6,143 nucleotides of DNA, taken from the NCBI GenBank assembly GCA_946885435.1, contig CAMPGL010000125.1, positions 1-6,143 on the forward strand, read 5' to 3'. A program made the position numbers and the translations under genes. Positions 4,509 to 6,143 of this stretch are shown here, piece after piece (position 1 is the first letter of the stretch; each line of letters begins with the position of its first letter). The DNA comes from an uncultured Brevundimonas sp. GTDB lineage: Bacteria; Pseudomonadota; Alphaproteobacteria; Caulobacterales; Caulobacteraceae. Below the pieces are notes generated by a model, which searched no databases, had not been told where the DNA came from, and saw only the letters and a list, made by a program, of their open reading frames with translations.

Positions 4509-5152
4509 TCCTGCCGGAGCTGCCGATCATCGGCCCGACCCTGGTCGCGCTCGATTACGCCGGCGTGGCGGTGTTCGCGGCCACAGGCGCGCTTGCCGGC
4601 GCGCGGCTGCGCCAGGACCTGGTCACGATCGCCTTCTTCGCGGCCGTGACCGGCGTCGGCGGCGGCACCCTGCGCGACCTGCTGATCGGGGCTCCGGTCT
4701 TCTGGGTGCAGGACTGGCGATATGTCGCCGTCTGCATCGCGGCGGCGGTGGCCGTCTGGTTCATGGGCGGGACAGGCTGGCGCCTGCGCGCCCTGCTCTG
4801 GCTCGACGCCGTGGGCCTGGGCGCCTATGGCGTGATCGGCGCGGCCAAGGCGGCGGCCTATGGCGTGCCGCCGCTCATCTGCATCGTCATGGGCGCGCTG
4901 ACGGCCTGCTTCGGTGGTGTGGTGCGCGACCTTCTGGCCGGCCAGCCGTCCATCCTGCTGCAACGTGAGATCACCGTGACCGCCGCCCTGGTGGCCGCCA
5001 CCTCCTTCGTGGGGCTGCAGTGGCTGGGACTGAGCGTGGCCGTGTCGGCGGGGGTCGGGGTGGTGCCGGGCTTCGCGCTTCGGGCCGGCGCCCTGGCCTG
5101 GGGTTGGAGCCTGCCGGCCTTCCCCGCGCCGCCGCCGAAGGACCCGGCCTGA
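4505..5152 (+). CDS. TRIC-type cation channel / UPF0126 (YicG-like) membrane protein
   Basis: The 215-residue, very hydrophobic protein contains the two-fold repeat of the UPF0126/glycine-transporter Pfam family. The paired signatures are G-V-G-G-G-T-L-R-D-L-L (50-60) and F-G-G-V-V-R-D-L-L (136-144). About seven membrane segments can be placed near 12-33, 38-58, 71-88, 97-118, 121-142, 156-174 and 176-200. Structurally studied prokaryotic members are homotrimeric TRIC channels in the inner membrane that conduct monovalent cations; E. coli YicG has been linked to glycine transport, so the substrate here is open. The length agrees with the family, and the C-terminus ends in a Pro-rich tail (P-A-P-P-P-K-D-P-A). 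It is translationally coupled to the upstream glycosylase gene (ATGA), and its TGA (5150-5152) abuts the stop codon of the convergent DUF1223 gene. Confidence 0.92.
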   Translation: MILPELPIIGPTLVALDYAGVAVFAATGALAGARLRQDLVTIAFFAAVTGVGGGTLRDLLIGAPVFWVQDWRYVAVCIAAAVAVWFMGGTGWRLRALLWLDAVGLGAYGVIGAAKAAAYGVPPLICIVMGALTACFGGVVRDLLAGQPSILLQREITVTAALVAATSFVGLQWLGLSVAVSAGVGVVPGFALRAGALAWGWSLPAFPAPPPKDPA

Positions 5153-5162
5153 CTACAGCCGG
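5144..5162. repeat. Inverted repeat across the convergent stop codons
   Basis: CCGGC (5144-5148) and GCCGG (5158-5162) flank a 9-base loop that contains both adjacent stop codons (TGA on +, TAG on -). It could form a 5-base-pair hairpin in either transcript. There is no T-run on either side, so intrinsic termination is doubtful. Confidence 0.35.
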
Positions 5163-5866
5163 TGCGCGGCCAGGATCGCGCCGTCGGCGGCCTGAACCAG
5201 GACGACGCCTTCCAGGCCGTCCTCCTCAGCGGCGGGCAGGTCCATGCGCGTCGGCCGGCCGGTCCAGCGGCCCAAGCGGACCAGCTCGCGCACGACGTTG
5301 GCGTGCTCCAGGCTGCGGCCTCGGTTCTCGCCCCTGCGCACGCGCACCGGCTCGGGATCGGGATCGTAGCGCACCAGCCAGACATCGGCGCCGCCGTCCG
5401 GGGCGCGGCCAGAGCCCACGGCCAGTTCGCCCGTACGTTCCACGACCAGCATGTCGGGCGCCGGGGGACGGTCGTCGGTCTCGGCGTCGATGGCGCGGAT
5501 GACCTCCGCGGGCCGCACGGCCATCGCCTCGCGCCGCCCGTCGATCACCGCCTGCGGCGTGTAGAGGCCGCGCAACCGCAGCGCCTGCTGATAGGCGCGC
5601 TGGCGCTCGGAGAACTCAGGCCGGGCGAAGGTGTCGCGCCAGCCGAGGTAGTCCCAATAGTCCACCGGGTAGGTGAGGACGAGCACGTCGGGCCGCGTGG
5701 CCAGGTCGGCGGCGAAGGCGCCCGTATCCGCGCACGCGGCGCAGCCCTGGGCGGTGAACAGCTCCACCACCACCGGATCGTCGGTCGCGTCCTGGGCCGA
5801 GGCGGCGCTCAGCCCCCCCGTCGCCAGGCACAGCGCCGCGAAGATCGCGCCCGCCCGGGTTCTCAT
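5153..5866 (-). CDS. DUF1223 domain protein, secreted, thioredoxin-like
   Basis: The 237-residue product starts with a Sec signal peptide (M-R-T-R, a hydrophobic core at about 6-19, and likely cleavage after A-S-A24), so the mature protein is periplasmic. The body matches DUF1223: V-V-V-E-L-F-T-A-Q-G-C-A-A-C (32-45) with a thioredoxin-type C42-A-A-C45, V-D-Y-W-D-Y-L-G-W-R-D (68-78) and L-Y-T-P-Q-A-V-I-D-G-R (101-111). The family has a thioredoxin-like fold but no firmly established function that I know of; a redox role is inferred from the CxxC. The start at 5866 has AAGG six bases upstream. It lies 55 bases downstream of the peptidase gene on the same strand, possibly in one transcript, and converges on the TRIC gene with no gap. 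A run of seven G in the coding strand falls within the signal-peptide codons. Confidence 0.9.
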   Translation of the reverse strand: MRTRAGAIFAALCLATGGLSAASAQDATDDPVVVELFTAQGCAACADTGAFAADLATRPDVLVLTYPVDYWDYLGWRDTFARPEFSERQRAYQQALRLRGLYTPQAVIDGRREAMAVRPAEVIRAIDAETDDRPPAPDMLVVERTGELAVGSGRAPDGGADVWLVRYDPDPEPVRVRRGENRGRSLEHANVVRELVRLGRWTGRPTRMDLPAAEEDGLEGVVLVQAADGAILAAHRL

Positions 5867-5897
5867 GGGCGACCTTGTACCCCCTGAGACGCGAAAC

Positions 5898-5902
5898 GAG
5901 TC
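5898..5902. promoter_or_regulatory. GANTC site between peptidase and DUF1223 genes
   Basis: GAGTC lies in the 55-base gap, about 32 bases upstream of the DUF1223 start. GANTC sites are reported to be enriched between genes in Caulobacter and can tie transcription to the cell cycle, but no clear promoter hexamers were identified beside this one. Confidence 0.3.
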
Positions 5903-5921
5903 TTCAACACGGCGTGACCGG

Positions 5922-6143
5922 TCAGTCGTCCATCAGCTGCTGGGCGAAATAGACGTAGTGCCGCGCCCAGCGCCGGGCGTTGGCGGCCGGGTCGGCGTCA
6001 TAGGAGTGGCCGCCGGCGGTGTCCTCGAAATAGATGGGGTCATAGCCGTACTCCTCCAGCCGCGCCGCGAACTTGCGGGCGTGGCCAGGGTGCACCCGGT
6101 CGTCGTGGGTGTTGGTGGTGATGTAGACGCGCGGGAAGTCCTC
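5922..6143 (-). CDS. Prolyl oligopeptidase family serine peptidase (S9), C-terminal fragment (5' end outside window)
   Basis: A complement-strand frame enters from the right edge and ends at TGA (5922-5924), giving the last 73 residues. It contains V-Y-I-T-T-N-T-H-D-D-R-V-H-P-G-H-A-R-K-F, where the second Asp of T-H-D-D-R-V is the catalytic acid of S9 peptidases, and G-G-H-S, which carries the catalytic His. The ending with A-R-R-W-A-R-x-Y-V-Y-F-A-Q-Q-L is typical of prolyl endopeptidases (S9A), which cut short peptides after proline. The catalytic Ser and the propeller domain lie outside the window. Whether the enzyme is exported cannot be seen. The DUF1223 gene follows 55 bases downstream on the same strand. 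Confidence 0.9.
   Translation of the reverse strand, partial: EDFPRVYITTNTHDDRVHPGHARKFAARLEEYGYDPIYFEDTAGGHSYDADPAANARRWARHYVYFAQQLMDD

Noticed and set aside
5162..5887. 241-codon frame on the + strand opposite DUF1223
   Set aside because: It is antisense to a protein with signal peptide and clear DUF1223 motifs; composition is a typical shadow.

Overview
The window is a GC-rich, densely packed chromosomal segment, almost certainly from an alphaproteobacterium of the order Caulobacterales (Brevundimonas, Phenylobacterium or Caulobacter-like; I cannot fix the genus). The main evidence is the rpsT-dnaA pair preceded by the end of an enoyl-CoA hydratase gene, a DnaA protein very close in wording to the Caulobacter one as I remember it, GANTC (CcrM-type) sites just upstream of dnaA, and short or absent intergenic gaps.

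Layout from left to right. At 3-119 (+) is the last 38 codons of an enoyl-CoA hydratase/isomerase. At 116-769 (-) is a cyclase/kynurenine-formamidase-like protein whose stop codon interlocks with the previous one. Bases 770-914 hold the divergent control region, with a convincing housekeeping promoter and a leader hairpin for rpsT. rpsT (ribosomal protein S20) lies at 915-1184 (+) and is followed by a strong intrinsic terminator. Bases 1185-1566 form the one large gene-free region. It holds that terminator, a near-consensus DnaA box, two GANTC sites, a candidate dnaA promoter and a G-tract-rich leader with an orphan Shine-Dalgarno sequence. dnaA (replication initiator) is at 1567-2985 (+). gluQRS (glutamyl-queuosine tRNA-Asp synthetase) is at 2982-3827 (-), converging on dnaA. 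An AlkA-type DNA glycosylase gene (3852-4508, +) starts only 24 bases from the gluQRS start and is coupled by ATGA to a TRIC/UPF0126 membrane protein (4505-5152, +). A secreted DUF1223 thioredoxin-fold protein (5153-5866, -) converges on it with no gap. The right edge (5922-6143, -) holds the C-terminal end of a prolyl-oligopeptidase-family serine peptidase.

Functionally this is a housekeeping region: translation (S20, tRNA modification), replication initiation (DnaA), DNA repair (alkylation glycosylase), plus membrane and envelope proteins. Only the rpsT-dnaA region shows clear regulatory architecture. I saw no mobile element, CRISPR array, tRNA or rRNA gene, toxin-antitoxin pair or defence cassette, and I do not think the window contains a new multi-gene system. 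The points most worth a second look are the dnaA upstream region and leader, three convergent gene pairs with no intergenic DNA, and missing canonical residues in three proteins (cyclase metal site, GluQRS zinc ligands, DnaA arginine-finger position).
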